From Verrucomicrobiota bacterium (lineage in GTDB: Bacteria; Verrucomicrobiota; Verrucomicrobiia; CAIQCK01): 64,000 nt of DNA. Of this stretch, positions 46,244-56,007 are shown piece after piece. Where the stretch lies: NCBI GenBank assembly GCA_026397915.1, contig JAPLTX010000021.1, positions 186,001 through 250,000 on the forward strand, read 5' to 3'. Under the pieces are notes generated by a model that saw nothing but the letters and a program-made list of their open reading frames with translations, had not been told where the DNA came from and made no database searches. Both the position numbers and the translations under genes were made by a program. Position 1 is the first letter of the stretch; each line of letters starts with the position of its first letter.

Positions 46244-47483
46244 GCCGTTCATTGATGAGCGGACCGCGCTGACCTGCGTCCATTGCGGGTTGTGTCTGGC
46301 GTCGTGCCCGACCTATCTGGAGACCGGCGACGAAAACCTCTCGCCGCGTGGCCGCATCTATCTCATGCGCCAGCTTCTCAGCGGGCGCGCGCCGCTCAAC
46401 GACGCGACCGTGCAGCCGCTGGATGTCTGCCTCGGCTGTCTCGGTTGCCAGACGGCGTGCCCAGGCAGCGTCCATTACGGCGAACTGATCGAGCACACGC
46501 GCGACTTCATCGAGCACCATCACCGGCGCTCGCTCTACCAGACGCTGCTGCGGCGCGTGCTCGTCGAGCAGGTGTTCCCGTATCCGTGGCGGACGAAGCT
46601 CGCGCTCGCGCCGCTGCAACTCGTCCGTTGGCTCGGCTTGGAAGGATGGCTGCCGGCTTTCACGCGCCCCATGACGTCGCTGGTGCCGGCGGGTTTCCGC
46701 AGCGAACCGCTGCCGCTGAATTCGCCGACCGCCGTGACGGAGAAGAAAGGCCGGATCGGTTTCATCGAAGGTTGCGTGCAGAGCGTCATGTTTGGCCCGA
46801 CCAACAGCGCCGTCGTGCGGCTGCTTGTGCGCGCGGGCTTCGATGTCGTGACGCCGCCGGGGCAGGGATGCTGTGGCGCGCTCTTCTCGCACAGTGGGCA
46901 GTTGGAGAAGGCGCGCGCGTGCGCCCGCCAAAACATCGCGGTCTTCGAGCGGTTCGCCGTGGACCACATCGTCATCGGCGGCTCCGGCTGCGGCGCGACG
47001 CTCAAGGAATACGGCCTGCTGCTCAAGGACGATCCCGCGTGGGCCGCGCGCGGCAAGGTCTTCGCCGGCAAGGTCCGCGACATGGTCGAGATCCTCAGCC
47101 CGCGCTCCTTCGCTCTCAAAGCCGACTCCATGCCGCTCGTCACCTATCACGACGCCTGCCACCTCAACCACGCGCAGGGCATCCGACAGCAACCTCGCGA
47201 GCTGCTAAAGGCAGTTTGCGGAGACCGGTTCGTCGAGTTGCCGGAAAGCGATCTCTGCTGTGGCAGCGCCGGCAGCTACAACCTCACCCAGCCCGACATG
47301 GCGGCGCGGCTCCAGAAGCGCAAGACCTTGAACATCCTGAAAACTGGCGCGACGGTGGTGGTGACGACCAATCCCGGCTGCATGTTGCAGATTCGCGCCG
47401 GCTTGGTGGCCGCAGGCCGGGCCGACATCGAGGTGGTGCATCTGGCGGATTTTCTGGACCGGCTCGGCGCAGGCCAATCGTAG
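46200..47483 (+). CDS. glcF: Glycolate oxidase iron-sulfur subunit
   Basis: 427 aa. Two 4Fe-4S clusters are bound by CVHCGLCLASCPTY (near residues 26-39) and CLGCLGCQTACPGSVHYGE. Two CCG motifs (GQGCCGALFSHSG; LCCGSAGSYN) belong to the heterodisulfide-reductase-like C-terminal domain. It passes electrons from GlcDE to the quinone pool at the membrane. Its TAG stop supplies the first base-pair partner of a hairpin at 47483-47504. Confidence 0.93.
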   Translation: MSSTQTTNSKPAVLEPFIDERTALTCVHCGLCLASCPTYLETGDENLSPRGRIYLMRQLLSGRAPLNDATVQPLDVCLGCLGCQTACPGSVHYGELIEHTRDFIEHHHRRSLYQTLLRRVLVEQVFPYPWRTKLALAPLQLVRWLGLEGWLPAFTRPMTSLVPAGFRSEPLPLNSPTAVTEKKGRIGFIEGCVQSVMFGPTNSAVVRLLVRAGFDVVTPPGQGCCGALFSHSGQLEKARACARQNIAVFERFAVDHIVIGGSGCGATLKEYGLLLKDDPAWAARGKVFAGKVRDMVEILSPRSFALKADSMPLVTYHDACHLNHAQGIRQQPRELLKAVCGDRFVELPESDLCCGSAGSYNLTQPDMAARLQKRKTLNILKTGATVVVTTNPGCMLQIRAGLVAAGRADIEVVHLADFLDRLGAGQS

Positions 47484-47504
47484 GCCAGACACTCCTGTCT
47501 GGCC
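47483..47504. repeat. 9-bp palindrome overlapping the glcF stop codon
   Basis: GGCCAGACA (47483-47491) and TGTCTGGCC (47496-47504) form a perfect stem with a CTCC loop. The G of the TAG stop (47481-47483) is the first base of the left arm, as the TAG of uvrB starts the palindrome at 37368. It may act as a terminator without a U-tract or as a mobile palindromic element. Confidence 0.65.
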
Positions 47505-47540
47505 GTCTGCCGCGTGCGGACCATTGGAATTGAGCGTGGC

Positions 47541-50126
47541 ATGAATGCGATGAGATTCGTGTGCCGTTTCTTCTTTGCGGTTTCGATTGCGGTGGCGGGC
47601 GCGAGCGCCGACGAACTCGACCAAGCGATGACGCTGGCGCGAAAGACGCTCGACTTCGTCCAGCGAAGCCGGCCCTGTCCGGCGTTGGCGGCGCGGCTCG
47701 CGGAACTGGAGCAGCGCGCAACGACGCGCGACGCAAACCGGGCGGAACTCTGCCAAAGCGTGCGGCAACTGCGGCGACAGATCATCTTCTCGCATCCGCT
47801 GCTGGACTTCGACCGGTTGCTCATCAACAAGTGCCCGACGCCGAGCTACTCGCACCAGTCGCGCCAATACCTCGGCCGCTACAGCCGGCCGGGGCCGGGT
47901 CTGGCGGTGATCGAGAACTGGAAGGATCAGCCGCGCGAGACGCTGCTGTTCAAGGGGCGCTTGCCGGTCGGTTCGACGATGCATCCGGAGTTGTCGTTCG
48001 ATGCGCGGCGCGTGGCGTTCGCGTTCTGCGACCACACGCCGCCGGACCCGAACTTGCGGCAGTTTTTCCTCTGGGAGATCGGCGCGGACGGAAAGGGCTT
48101 GCGGCAGCTCACGGGGCGCGCCGCCGACCGCACTGCCGGCGAAGACGGACGCCAGACTGCGCTGGTGGAGGATTTTGATCCGTGTTATCTGCCCGACGGC
48201 GGCATCGCGTTCGTCAGCACCCGGCCGCAGACCCACATCCGCTGCCAATACGGCGGGCGCTACTTTGCCAACTTCCTGCTCTATCGCTGCGACGCCGACG
48301 GGCGCAACATCCGGCAGCTTTCCTTCGCCGAGGCGCCGGAATGGGAGCCGAGCCTGCTCGACGACGGCCGCATCGTGTATTCGCGCTGGGACTACACCAA
48401 CCGCCACTCGTATCATTTCCAGAGCATCTGGGTGACGCATCCCGACGGCACCGGCACCGCCAGCCTCTACGGCAATCTCACCCGCAACCCGTGTAACAGC
48501 GCCGAGCCGCGCCAAATCCCCGGCTCGCACAAGATCGTCTGCACCGCGGCGGCGCATCACGCCTACACGGCTGGCTCGATCATCGTGGTGGACCCTCGCG
48601 CGGGCCTCGACGGCTTGGAGCCGATCAAGCGCGTCACGCCCGAGGTCGCATTTCCCGAAACCGAGGGTTGGCCAACGAGCGCGTTCACGACGCCGTGGCC
48701 GCTCAGCGAGGATTTGTTCCTGGCCGCCTACACGCCGGAGCCGCTCGCGAAGGAAAACACACCGGCCCAGAACGCGAACGCCTATGCCATCTATCTGGTG
48801 GATACGCTCGGCGGACGCGAACTGATCTATCGCGACCCGCAAGTCTCGTGCGTCTCGCCGATGCCGCTCGTGCCGCGACCGAAACCGCCGGTGTTGCCGC
48901 GCGCGTTGACGAAGGCCGCGGAACCGACGGGCACGTTCTACATCCAGAACGTCTATCAATCCAGCCAGCCCATCGCCCCCGGCAGCATCGCGGGTGTGCG
49001 CGTGGTGCGCGTGTTTCCACAAACCGTCGAGACGCCGCCGGGCCGCAGCGTCGCCGTCTATGAAATGCCCAAGCGCATCCTCGGCACCGCGCCGGTGGAC
49101 GCCAGCGGCTCCGTGACGTTCCGCGCGCCGGCGGGCCAGCCGTTGTTCTTCCAGCTCGTGGACAAGAACGGCATGGCGGTTATGACGATGCGGGCGCTGG
49201 CCTACTTGCAACCGGGTGAGGAAGCCGGTTGCATCGGCTGCCATGAATCGCGCCACGGCGCGCCCGACCGCATGGCGCGGCACGCGCGCTCGAAAGTCTA
49301 CGACCTCCAGCCGCCCGCCGGCCCACGCTACGATGGCGGCCTCAGTTTCGCCAAAACCGTCCAGCCCGTGCTGGATCGTTACTGCATCGGTTGCCACGGA
49401 CTGGAGCGCACCGACGGCGGCGTCAACCTGCTCGGCACGCTCCAGCCGGTCGCGTTCCCGCGCGCGCAATGGCCCGGCCCGAACAAGATGCGCGTGAGCA
49501 CCGCCTACGAGTCGCTGGTGACGCGCACGGGCCTCGTGGCGGTGGCGCAAGGCGACATGGAGAGCGACTTCAGCAAACCGAAGGATTACTTCGCCCACGC
49601 CGGCCGGCTCGCGCCGATGCTGATGGCCGGCCATCCCGACAAGAACGGCCAGCCGCGCGTGCGACTCGACCGCGTGAGTTTCGCGCGCATCGCCGACTGG
49701 CTGGACATGAACGCCGTCTGCTACAGCGACTACTCTTGGAACAAACCCGAATGGTGCGAACCGTCGCCCGACGACGAACGCGCGCTCCGCGAGCACGTGC
49801 GGGCCAGATTCGGCGCAGCATTTGCCGAAGCGCCGTTTACCGCGCTGGTGAACGTGGCGTTGCCGGAAGAGAGCCGCGTGTTGAAAGCGCCGCTGGCGGT
49901 GGCAGCGGGTGGTTGGGGACAGATTTCCGAAAACGGCTGGCGCGACACATCCGACCTCGATTACATCGCGATGCGGCGGCTCGTCGAAGCCGCCATCGGC
50001 CCGTTGCCTGGCCGCGACATCGCCGGCACCTGCGGTCGCGACGACTGTTGTGTCTGCGGCTGCTGCTGGGTGCGGCGCGCGGTTTCGGCCGCTTTAACAA
50101 GAGCGACAACTCGCGCAGGGCAGTGA
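47541..50126 (+). CDS. Exported HzsA-like (hydrazine synthase alpha-like) protein with two c-type heme motifs
   Basis: 861 aa from the ATG at 47541. A signal peptide (MNAMRFVCRFFFAVSIAVAG) precedes a propeller-like body (YLPDGGIAFVSTRPQTHIRC; VYSRWDYTNRHSYHFQSIWV), the phrase found in HzsA-middle-domain proteins. Two heme motifs lie at CIGCHESRHG (near residue 565) and CIGCHGLERT (near residue 618). The C-terminus carries six cysteines in 11 residues (CGRDDCCVCGCCW). Homologues are widespread in non-anammox PVC bacteria and their role is unknown, so hydrazine synthesis should not be inferred. Probable periplasmic redox protein. Confidence 0.82.
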   Translation: MNAMRFVCRFFFAVSIAVAGASADELDQAMTLARKTLDFVQRSRPCPALAARLAELEQRATTRDANRAELCQSVRQLRRQIIFSHPLLDFDRLLINKCPTPSYSHQSRQYLGRYSRPGPGLAVIENWKDQPRETLLFKGRLPVGSTMHPELSFDARRVAFAFCDHTPPDPNLRQFFLWEIGADGKGLRQLTGRAADRTAGEDGRQTALVEDFDPCYLPDGGIAFVSTRPQTHIRCQYGGRYFANFLLYRCDADGRNIRQLSFAEAPEWEPSLLDDGRIVYSRWDYTNRHSYHFQSIWVTHPDGTGTASLYGNLTRNPCNSAEPRQIPGSHKIVCTAAAHHAYTAGSIIVVDPRAGLDGLEPIKRVTPEVAFPETEGWPTSAFTTPWPLSEDLFLAAYTPEPLAKENTPAQNANAYAIYLVDTLGGRELIYRDPQVSCVSPMPLVPRPKPPVLPRALTKAAEPTGTFYIQNVYQSSQPIAPGSIAGVRVVRVFPQTVETPPGRSVAVYEMPKRILGTAPVDASGSVTFRAPAGQPLFFQLVDKNGMAVMTMRALAYLQPGEEAGCIGCHESRHGAPDRMARHARSKVYDLQPPAGPRYDGGLSFAKTVQPVLDRYCIGCHGLERTDGGVNLLGTLQPVAFPRAQWPGPNKMRVSTAYESLVTRTGLVAVAQGDMESDFSKPKDYFAHAGRLAPMLMAGHPDKNGQPRVRLDRVSFARIADWLDMNAVCYSDYSWNKPEWCEPSPDDERALREHVRARFGAAFAEAPFTALVNVALPEESRVLKAPLAVAAGGWGQISENGWRDTSDLDYIAMRRLVEAAIGPLPGRDIAGTCGRDDCCVCGCCWVRRAVSAALTRATTRAGQ

Positions 50127-50160
50127 AAACAGGAAACCCCACGATAACAACTCGGCGAAC

Positions 50161-52428
50161 ATGAACAGACTAATCAAGCTTGTCGGAATTGCCTTTGGGA
50201 TTGCTACCATCGGAGCGGCGGCGGACGACAAGGACGTTGTGATGTTGGAGAACCGCGTCCTGCGATTGGAGATACGAAAAGCACCCGCGCCCTTCATTGA
50301 GCGGCTCATCCACAAGGCGAGCGGCCAAGCCGCAGTCGTCGCGCCCGCCAACAAGAGCCTTTTCTCGATCACCCTTGCGAAGGAGGATGGAAGCTTGGAG
50401 ACAATCGAGAGCGCCGCGGCAGGCGAGTCGAACGTGAGCACGGCGGGTAAGATTGTCCTCAAGTATGCGAAGTTCCCAGCGCTCGATCTCGCGGTCGAGG
50501 TTACGGTCGTGTGCAACGAGAAGAATCCACTGACGCTCTGGACGATGCGCGTTGTGAACAACACGGGTCGGCGGTTGAAGACGGTCCGGTTCCCGCAGTT
50601 GCTCGCCGTGCCGACCATCGGTGACAGCAAGGACGATTGCCTCGTGTTGCCAGCGCTCGCCGGCACGCTCATCGAGAACCCGGCGGAGAACTGGCGAAAC
50701 GGCCAGAGTGTGACGTTACGTTATCCGGGCGACATGTCGGCGCAATTTCTCGCGTATCAGGATCGCACGGCGGGTGTGTATCTGGCCGGCATGGACACGG
50801 CGGGTCATCCGATGTCGTTGGGCGTATCGAAGCAGGCGGACGGATTTCGGTTTTGGCATGAGTTCGCGACTGTGAACGATGGGGGAAAGGCGGCGGGCGC
50901 GTGGCAGAGTCCGTATCCGGTGGCGATCGGTGTGACACAAGGAACTTGGTGCGACACGGCCGACCAATATAAGCAGTGGGCCGTGCGGCAAAAGTGGTGC
51001 GCGAAGACGTTGGTCGAACGGCGCGACATTCCCGCGTGGTGGAAGGACGGGCCGGACGTGCATGTCATGGAGGTCCGCACCTACGACAACAAGCGCACTT
51101 GCACCGGCTCTTATTACCCGAAGCTCCACGACCACCTCCGCGCGTTCCGCGAGAAGATCGGCGGGCCGATCGTCCCGATGCTCGGCGGCTGGGAGAATCA
51201 CCGGCGCTGGACCGGCGGCGATTACTTTCCGGTCTTCGACGCGGACAACGCTCGGCGAATCATCCCGCAGCTTGGGCAGGACGGCTTCCGGCCGTTCTTC
51301 TTTCTATCGGGGTTGTTCTACACGTATTGGAATGAAGGTCGCGACGGCGGGGAGATTCCCGCCGCGCAAAAGCACGCGGCGTCCTACGTTCTCAACGAGA
51401 AGACAGGCAAGCCCAAGGAATACGTGCTCAACGAATCCAACCCATCCGGCGATTGGAAACGGCATTCCTACCAGTTCTGCGTGAGTGCTCCGCAGACGAA
51501 GAAGTTTTTCTGCGACGTGATTGACCAGGCGCATGCGCTCGGCGTGGACGTGTTGCAGATGGACCAGACGACCGGCGGTGCGGGCGACGCCTGCAGCTCG
51601 ACGGCACACGGCCACGCGCCGGGCGGCGGGCTTTATCAGAGCCGCGCGTTCTGGGAACTGCTCGACGAGATGCGCGCGCACGGCAAGCGCCGCTCGCCCA
51701 ACTTTGTCCTGTTCCACGAGGAGCCGCACGAGCAGTTGATCCCGCACCTCGACGGTTTTCACGTGCGCGAGTATTACGAAAAGCGCTGGTATCGCGGCCA
51801 GCCCGGCGCGGTGGGCATCCCATTGTTCTCCTACCTCTACCACGAGTTCGCGTCGGGCTACGGCGGCGACAGCGCCAGCCTGAGCAAAGAGAACAGCCGC
51901 TGGAACGTTCGTTGCCACGCGATGAACCTCATCGCCGGTCGCACGCCCGGCGGCTCCATCTGGTCGTCGCACCAGAGCATGTTCGAAGCGCATCCCGACC
52001 AGATCGCGATGATCCGCAACCACTGCCGTCTCTTGAAGACGCGGGCGAAGGAATTCCTGATGCTCGGCAAGATGCTGCATCCGTATGAACTAGCGGTGCC
52101 CAAGCTGGTGATTGGCGTCCCTGCGCAGCGAGGTGGAAAGTGGGTGCGAGAAGACCTGCCGACGCCAGCAATCCTCACCAGTTCATGGCAATCGCCGAGC
52201 GGCAGGATCGGCCACCTGTTCGTGAACATCTCCGAAACCCGGCAGCCGCTGAAGGTGAGTCTCGACACGCGTAACGCGCCCGCCGCGAAATCATGCGACG
52301 CCGAAATCTACCGCTCGACCGCTTGCAAATCGTTCACGCCGCTCTGGCAAAACGTGCAGGCGCCGAAAGAGTTCGCCGCCGAACTGGAGCCGATGGAAGC
52401 GGTGTTTATCGAACTGCGAAAGATATGA
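50161..52428 (+). CDS. Exported DUF6259-type glycosidase-like protein
   Basis: 755 aa with a signal peptide (MNRLIKLVGIAFGIATIGAA). An N-terminal galactose-mutarotase-like sandwich (VVMLENRVLRLEIRKA) is followed by a barrel with PIVPMLGGWENHRRW and VDVLQMDQTTGG. The overall layout fits the DUF6259 family, related to GH31/36-like alpha-galactosidases. Catalytic carboxylates cannot be assigned with confidence (Asp in VLQMDQTTGG is a candidate nucleophile). The next gene begins at its stop (ATGA), so the two are coupled. Confidence 0.65.
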   Translation: MNRLIKLVGIAFGIATIGAAADDKDVVMLENRVLRLEIRKAPAPFIERLIHKASGQAAVVAPANKSLFSITLAKEDGSLETIESAAAGESNVSTAGKIVLKYAKFPALDLAVEVTVVCNEKNPLTLWTMRVVNNTGRRLKTVRFPQLLAVPTIGDSKDDCLVLPALAGTLIENPAENWRNGQSVTLRYPGDMSAQFLAYQDRTAGVYLAGMDTAGHPMSLGVSKQADGFRFWHEFATVNDGGKAAGAWQSPYPVAIGVTQGTWCDTADQYKQWAVRQKWCAKTLVERRDIPAWWKDGPDVHVMEVRTYDNKRTCTGSYYPKLHDHLRAFREKIGGPIVPMLGGWENHRRWTGGDYFPVFDADNARRIIPQLGQDGFRPFFFLSGLFYTYWNEGRDGGEIPAAQKHAASYVLNEKTGKPKEYVLNESNPSGDWKRHSYQFCVSAPQTKKFFCDVIDQAHALGVDVLQMDQTTGGAGDACSSTAHGHAPGGGLYQSRAFWELLDEMRAHGKRRSPNFVLFHEEPHEQLIPHLDGFHVREYYEKRWYRGQPGAVGIPLFSYLYHEFASGYGGDSASLSKENSRWNVRCHAMNLIAGRTPGGSIWSSHQSMFEAHPDQIAMIRNHCRLLKTRAKEFLMLGKMLHPYELAVPKLVIGVPAQRGGKWVREDLPTPAILTSSWQSPSGRIGHLFVNISETRQPLKVSLDTRNAPAAKSCDAEIYRSTACKSFTPLWQNVQAPKEFAAELEPMEAVFIELRKI

Positions 52429-54455
52429 AACTCACCTTCCTGAAGAACCGTTTCATTGCAGGGGCTTTGATTCTGCTCCTGAACGGAGCGACGCAAGCCG
52501 AAGTTGTGCGGGTTGAGATTCGCGAGCGAGGACCGTTTGCTGATGGGCATGAGTTCGGGCGGGCGGGCGCTTACGAGAAGATCGCCGGGCGGCTGCATTG
52601 CGAAGTTGATCCGGAAGACGTCAGCCATGCGCGCATTGCCGACATCAAGCTCGCGGTGCGAAACGCGCGCGGGCGGGTCGAGTTTTGGACGGACTTTTTC
52701 CTGCTCAAACCGGTGGACGCGCGGCGCGGCAACGGGCGGTTGCTCTATGACGTGAACAACCGCGGCAACAAGCTCGCGCTCTGGACGTTCAACGAAGCCC
52801 GCAGCAACAATCCCACCACGCTGGCCGACGCCGGCAACGGTTTCCTGATGCGCAACGGCTGGTCGGTGTTGTGGTGCGGCTGGAGTGGTGAGGTCCCGCC
52901 CGGCGAGAGCCGGCTCGTGGCAGGTCTGCCGGTTGCCACGGAGAACGGAAAGCCGATCACCGGCAAAGTCCACGTGGAAATCTGCCGCGACGATCCGGTC
53001 GAGTGCAGTCCGCTCTACTGGACGCCGTGGACCGTCGCGATTCCGTATCCGCCAGTGAGCTTGGACACCAAACAGGCGCGGCTTACGATGCGGCCGAAAC
53101 GTTCGGAGCCGGCGGTGGAGATCGCTGCCGATCAGTGGGCGTTCGTGCGCGTCGAGGACGGCCAGCGCGTCGCCGATGCGGGACACTTGTGGGTGAAAGG
53201 CAAGCTCCGGCCAGGTTGGCTCTACGATCTGGTCTATACGGCACGCGACCCGCGTGTGTCGGGGCTCGGACTCGCCGCGGTGCGCGATTGCGTGTCGTTC
53301 TTCCGCTACAACGCCGACAGTCCGCTGGCGGGAGTCATCGAGCGCGCCTACGTCTTCGGCATCTCGCAGTCGGGTCGATTCGTGAACCATTTCATTTTCG
53401 AAGACTTCAACACCGACGAGCAGCGGCGCGCGGTGTTTGATGGCGCGCTCTCCCACGTCAGCGGCGCAGGGCGCGGCCTGTTCAATTGCCGCTTTGGCAT
53501 GGCCACACTCTGCGCGACGCAGCACGAGAACATCCTTGTGCCATCCGAGTCGTTCCCGTTCAACATCGTGCCGCAAACCGATCCGGTGACGCGGCGCACG
53601 GGCGACATCCTTGCTGCCCCGCGCACCCGCGGGCAGATGCCGAAAGTGTTCTACACGCAGACTTCGACGGAGTATTGGACGCGTGGCGCGTCGCTGCTGC
53701 ACACCGACGTGGACGGGAAGCGCGACGTGTCGCTCGACCCGCACGCGCGACTCTACGTCGCGGCCGGCGCGCAACACCTCGGCGGCAGTTCCACCAACCG
53801 CGGCAGCTACCAGAACCCTTGCAACCCGCTCAACGACCGACCGCACTTGCTGCGGGCGTTGCTGGTGGCGCTGGACGAGTGGGCCAGCCGCGGCGTGCCG
53901 CCGCCGGAGAGCCGTTACCCGAGAATCAAAGACGGCACGCTGGTTAGCGTGGATGAGTTTCGGACGCAGTTCCCGAAGATTCCCGGTGTGCAGTTGCCGG
54001 CGGCCTGTTACACGCCGCTGCGACTCGATTTTGGTCCACGTTGGGAGAAGGAGGGCATCGCGGACATTGTGCCGCCGAAGGTCGGGCGGCCCTATCGGAC
54101 GCTGGTGCCCGCCGTGGACCGCAACGGCAACGAACTCGCCGGCGTCCACCTGCCGGACGTGGCCGTGCCGTTGGCGACCTACACCGGCTGGAACCTGCGC
54201 GCGGCCCCGCATGGCGCGGAAGGAATGCTCGCGCCGTATTGTGGCTCGTATCTACCGTTCGTCCTCACCTACGAAGATCGTCTCAAGGCCAACGATCCGC
54301 GTCCCGCGGTGCTGGAGCGTTATCCGAGCCGCATGGTTTACCTCTATCACGTCACGGAAGCCGTCCGCCGGCTCCGCAGTCAGCGCCTGCTGCTGGAAGA
54401 GGACGCGGCGGCGCTGCTAAAGTTCGCCAGCGAGCGGCAGCTTTGGAACCAGTAG
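52425..54455 (+). CDS. Exported alpha/beta-hydrolase domain protein (PF20091-like)
   Basis: 676 aa from the ATG at 52425, overlapping the upstream stop by 4 bp. A signal peptide (FIAGALILLLNGATQAEVVR) precedes a beta-rich N-terminal part (KIAGRLHCEVDPEDVSH). The likely nucleophile elbow is FGISQSGRFVNHF, in which Ser is the catalytic serine of a G-x-S-x-G motif. Proteins with this organisation are annotated as alpha/beta hydrolase domain-containing proteins of unknown substrate. Ester hydrolysis on glycan-derived compounds is a plausible guess. Confidence 0.8.
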   Translation: MKLTFLKNRFIAGALILLLNGATQAEVVRVEIRERGPFADGHEFGRAGAYEKIAGRLHCEVDPEDVSHARIADIKLAVRNARGRVEFWTDFFLLKPVDARRGNGRLLYDVNNRGNKLALWTFNEARSNNPTTLADAGNGFLMRNGWSVLWCGWSGEVPPGESRLVAGLPVATENGKPITGKVHVEICRDDPVECSPLYWTPWTVAIPYPPVSLDTKQARLTMRPKRSEPAVEIAADQWAFVRVEDGQRVADAGHLWVKGKLRPGWLYDLVYTARDPRVSGLGLAAVRDCVSFFRYNADSPLAGVIERAYVFGISQSGRFVNHFIFEDFNTDEQRRAVFDGALSHVSGAGRGLFNCRFGMATLCATQHENILVPSESFPFNIVPQTDPVTRRTGDILAAPRTRGQMPKVFYTQTSTEYWTRGASLLHTDVDGKRDVSLDPHARLYVAAGAQHLGGSSTNRGSYQNPCNPLNDRPHLLRALLVALDEWASRGVPPPESRYPRIKDGTLVSVDEFRTQFPKIPGVQLPAACYTPLRLDFGPRWEKEGIADIVPPKVGRPYRTLVPAVDRNGNELAGVHLPDVAVPLATYTGWNLRAAPHGAEGMLAPYCGSYLPFVLTYEDRLKANDPRPAVLERYPSRMVYLYHVTEAVRRLRSQRLLLEEDAAALLKFASERQLWNQ

Positions 54456-54466
54456 CCGCGGCAGAA

Positions 54467-55825
54467 TTAGATTTCGACGGTCTTGCCGGGAATCGGTGCG
54501 GGGTAGATGCCGTCGGCGTCGGCCAGAACCGGCGCGGGCGTGTCGAAGGTCAGGCTGTCAATGTCCTTCACATACTGGAAGGTTGAGTTCATCGCCTGAT
54601 CCCACGTCACCATCTGGCCGGTGTGTGTGGCCATGCGGCCCATCAACGCGGCGAGGTCGGCTTCGGCGGCGCGGCGGGCTTCGTTGTGCGGCTTGTCGTT
54701 GCGGATGGCGTCGAGCAGCGCCTGCCACTCCGCGTGGTAGGGATTGATGTCTTTCTCGCCGTAGCGCCACGCGATGTTGGCGTCGTCCATCACCTGGCTC
54801 TTGTAGATGCACGGGTCGGGATCGCCGAGGTTGGCCATGATGCGCGCCGAGCCTTTGGTGCCGTGGGCGAAGTCGGTGTAGGTCTGCCAGCAGCCGGTCA
54901 TGTGCCGCGAGAACGCAAACAGCTTCGTGCCGTCGGCGAAGGTGAACTCTATCGAGTAGTGATCGAAGAGGTTGCCCGCTTCCTTGTGCGTGCGTCCGCC
55001 CATGCCTTGCGCGGAAACGGGCCACGCGCCCTTGGCCCAACAGGCCACGTCCACGTTATGGCAGTGCCAGTCCACGAAGAAGCTGCCCGAGGTCCAGTTG
55101 AAACGAACGCCGTTCTGGAGTTGGAACTGTATCTCGTTCGCGCCTTTCGGCAACGGCGGCGTGTGGCACGGGCCGTGGACGCGATAGATGCGCAGCGTAT
55201 GCACGTCGCCGATCTCGCCGTCGTGGATGCGCTTGACGACCTCCTGGCGCGCCTTGGAGTGCCGCCACATGAAGCCGCAGCCGACCTTGAGTTTTTTCTT
55301 TTCGGAAAGTTCGGCGGCCTTCAGCAACCGCCGCACGGCGGGCGCGTCCACCGCGAATGATTTCTCCATAAACACGTTCACGCCTTTCTGCACGGCGTAT
55401 TCGAAGTGAACTGGCCGGAACGCCGCCTGCGTCGTGAGCAGCACCACGTCGCCGGGGCTGAGAGTATCAATCGCCTTCTTGTAGGCGTCGAATCCTATGA
55501 ACTTCCGCTCCGGCGTCACGTCCACCTTCTCATCGAACCTCTTTTTCAAATTGTCCAGGCTCTTGTCCATCTTTTGCTCGAACAGGTCGGCCATCGCGTG
55601 GAGCATCACCGAGTCGCCCTTGGCCGAGAACGCGTCAGCCACCGCGCCCGTGCCGCGTCCGCCGCAACCGACCAACGCCAGCTTTGTCGTGCCGCCGCCG
55701 GCGGCATGGCAGTGGGGCAGCGCGACGCCCGCTAGTGCGGAGGCCGCGACGGCTTGTCCGGAGAGTTTCAGGAACTCGCGGCGGGAAGGGGAGTTTGTGG
55801 TCGGGACTGATTTCGATGTGTTCAT
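54467..55825 (-). CDS. Tat-exported Gfo/Idh/MocA-family oxidoreductase
   Basis: 452 aa from the ATG at 55825, preceded by AGGAG. Tat signal (SRREFLKLSGQAVAASALAG), Rossmann motif LVGCGGRGTGAVADAF, then FMEKSFAVDAPAVRRLL in place of the usual EKP motif (here EKS). The C-terminal domain includes SGSFFVDWHCHNVDVACW. It oxidises or dehydrates a sugar derivative using NAD(P). Convergent with the hydrolase gene and divergent from the fucose-isomerase-like gene. It is a paralog of the gene at 25782. Confidence 0.9.
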   Translation of the reverse strand: MNTSKSVPTTNSPSRREFLKLSGQAVAASALAGVALPHCHAAGGGTTKLALVGCGGRGTGAVADAFSAKGDSVMLHAMADLFEQKMDKSLDNLKKRFDEKVDVTPERKFIGFDAYKKAIDTLSPGDVVLLTTQAAFRPVHFEYAVQKGVNVFMEKSFAVDAPAVRRLLKAAELSEKKKLKVGCGFMWRHSKARQEVVKRIHDGEIGDVHTLRIYRVHGPCHTPPLPKGANEIQFQLQNGVRFNWTSGSFFVDWHCHNVDVACWAKGAWPVSAQGMGGRTHKEAGNLFDHYSIEFTFADGTKLFAFSRHMTGCWQTYTDFAHGTKGSARIMANLGDPDPCIYKSQVMDDANIAWRYGEKDINPYHAEWQALLDAIRNDKPHNEARRAAEADLAALMGRMATHTGQMVTWDQAMNSTFQYVKDIDSLTFDTPAPVLADADGIYPAPIPGKTVEI

Positions 55826-55993
55826 GAGTAGCTCCTGTTGCACGGTTGCGATTTCGGCGGCGAGCTTACACGGCGACTCCAGGCGCGTCGAGTTCGTTCA
55901 TCGCCGCGCGGCGGCGACTTTTTGGCGTTGTCAGACCGAGGCGGTGGTGTAACCATCACGACGCGGAACTGGAAACCTTCAACTCTTGCTGAT

Positions 55994-56000
55994 GGAGGAG
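55994..56000 (+). promoter_or_regulatory. Strong ribosome-binding site of the fucose-isomerase-like gene
   Basis: GGAGGAG with a 7-base spacer to ATG 56008. It decides the start: the Cys/His-rich leader is translated, and the internal ATG before the Tat motif (SRRGF) has no comparable site. Confidence 0.7.
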
Positions 56001-56007
56001 AAACGTT

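Noticed and set aside
47205-49796. 863-codon open frame antisense to the HzsA-like gene
   Set aside because: High GC makes long antisense frames common. Composition is Arg/Ala/His-rich without any domain, while the sense frame has heme motifs and a signal peptide.
47541-50126. Annotation as hydrazine synthase
   Set aside because: The rest of the hydrazine operon is absent and homologues are widespread in non-anammox bacteria.
52308-54212. 634-codon open frame antisense to the alpha/beta hydrolase gene
   Set aside because: Shadow frame with no signal peptide or domain, sense frame has a coupled start and nucleophile motif.
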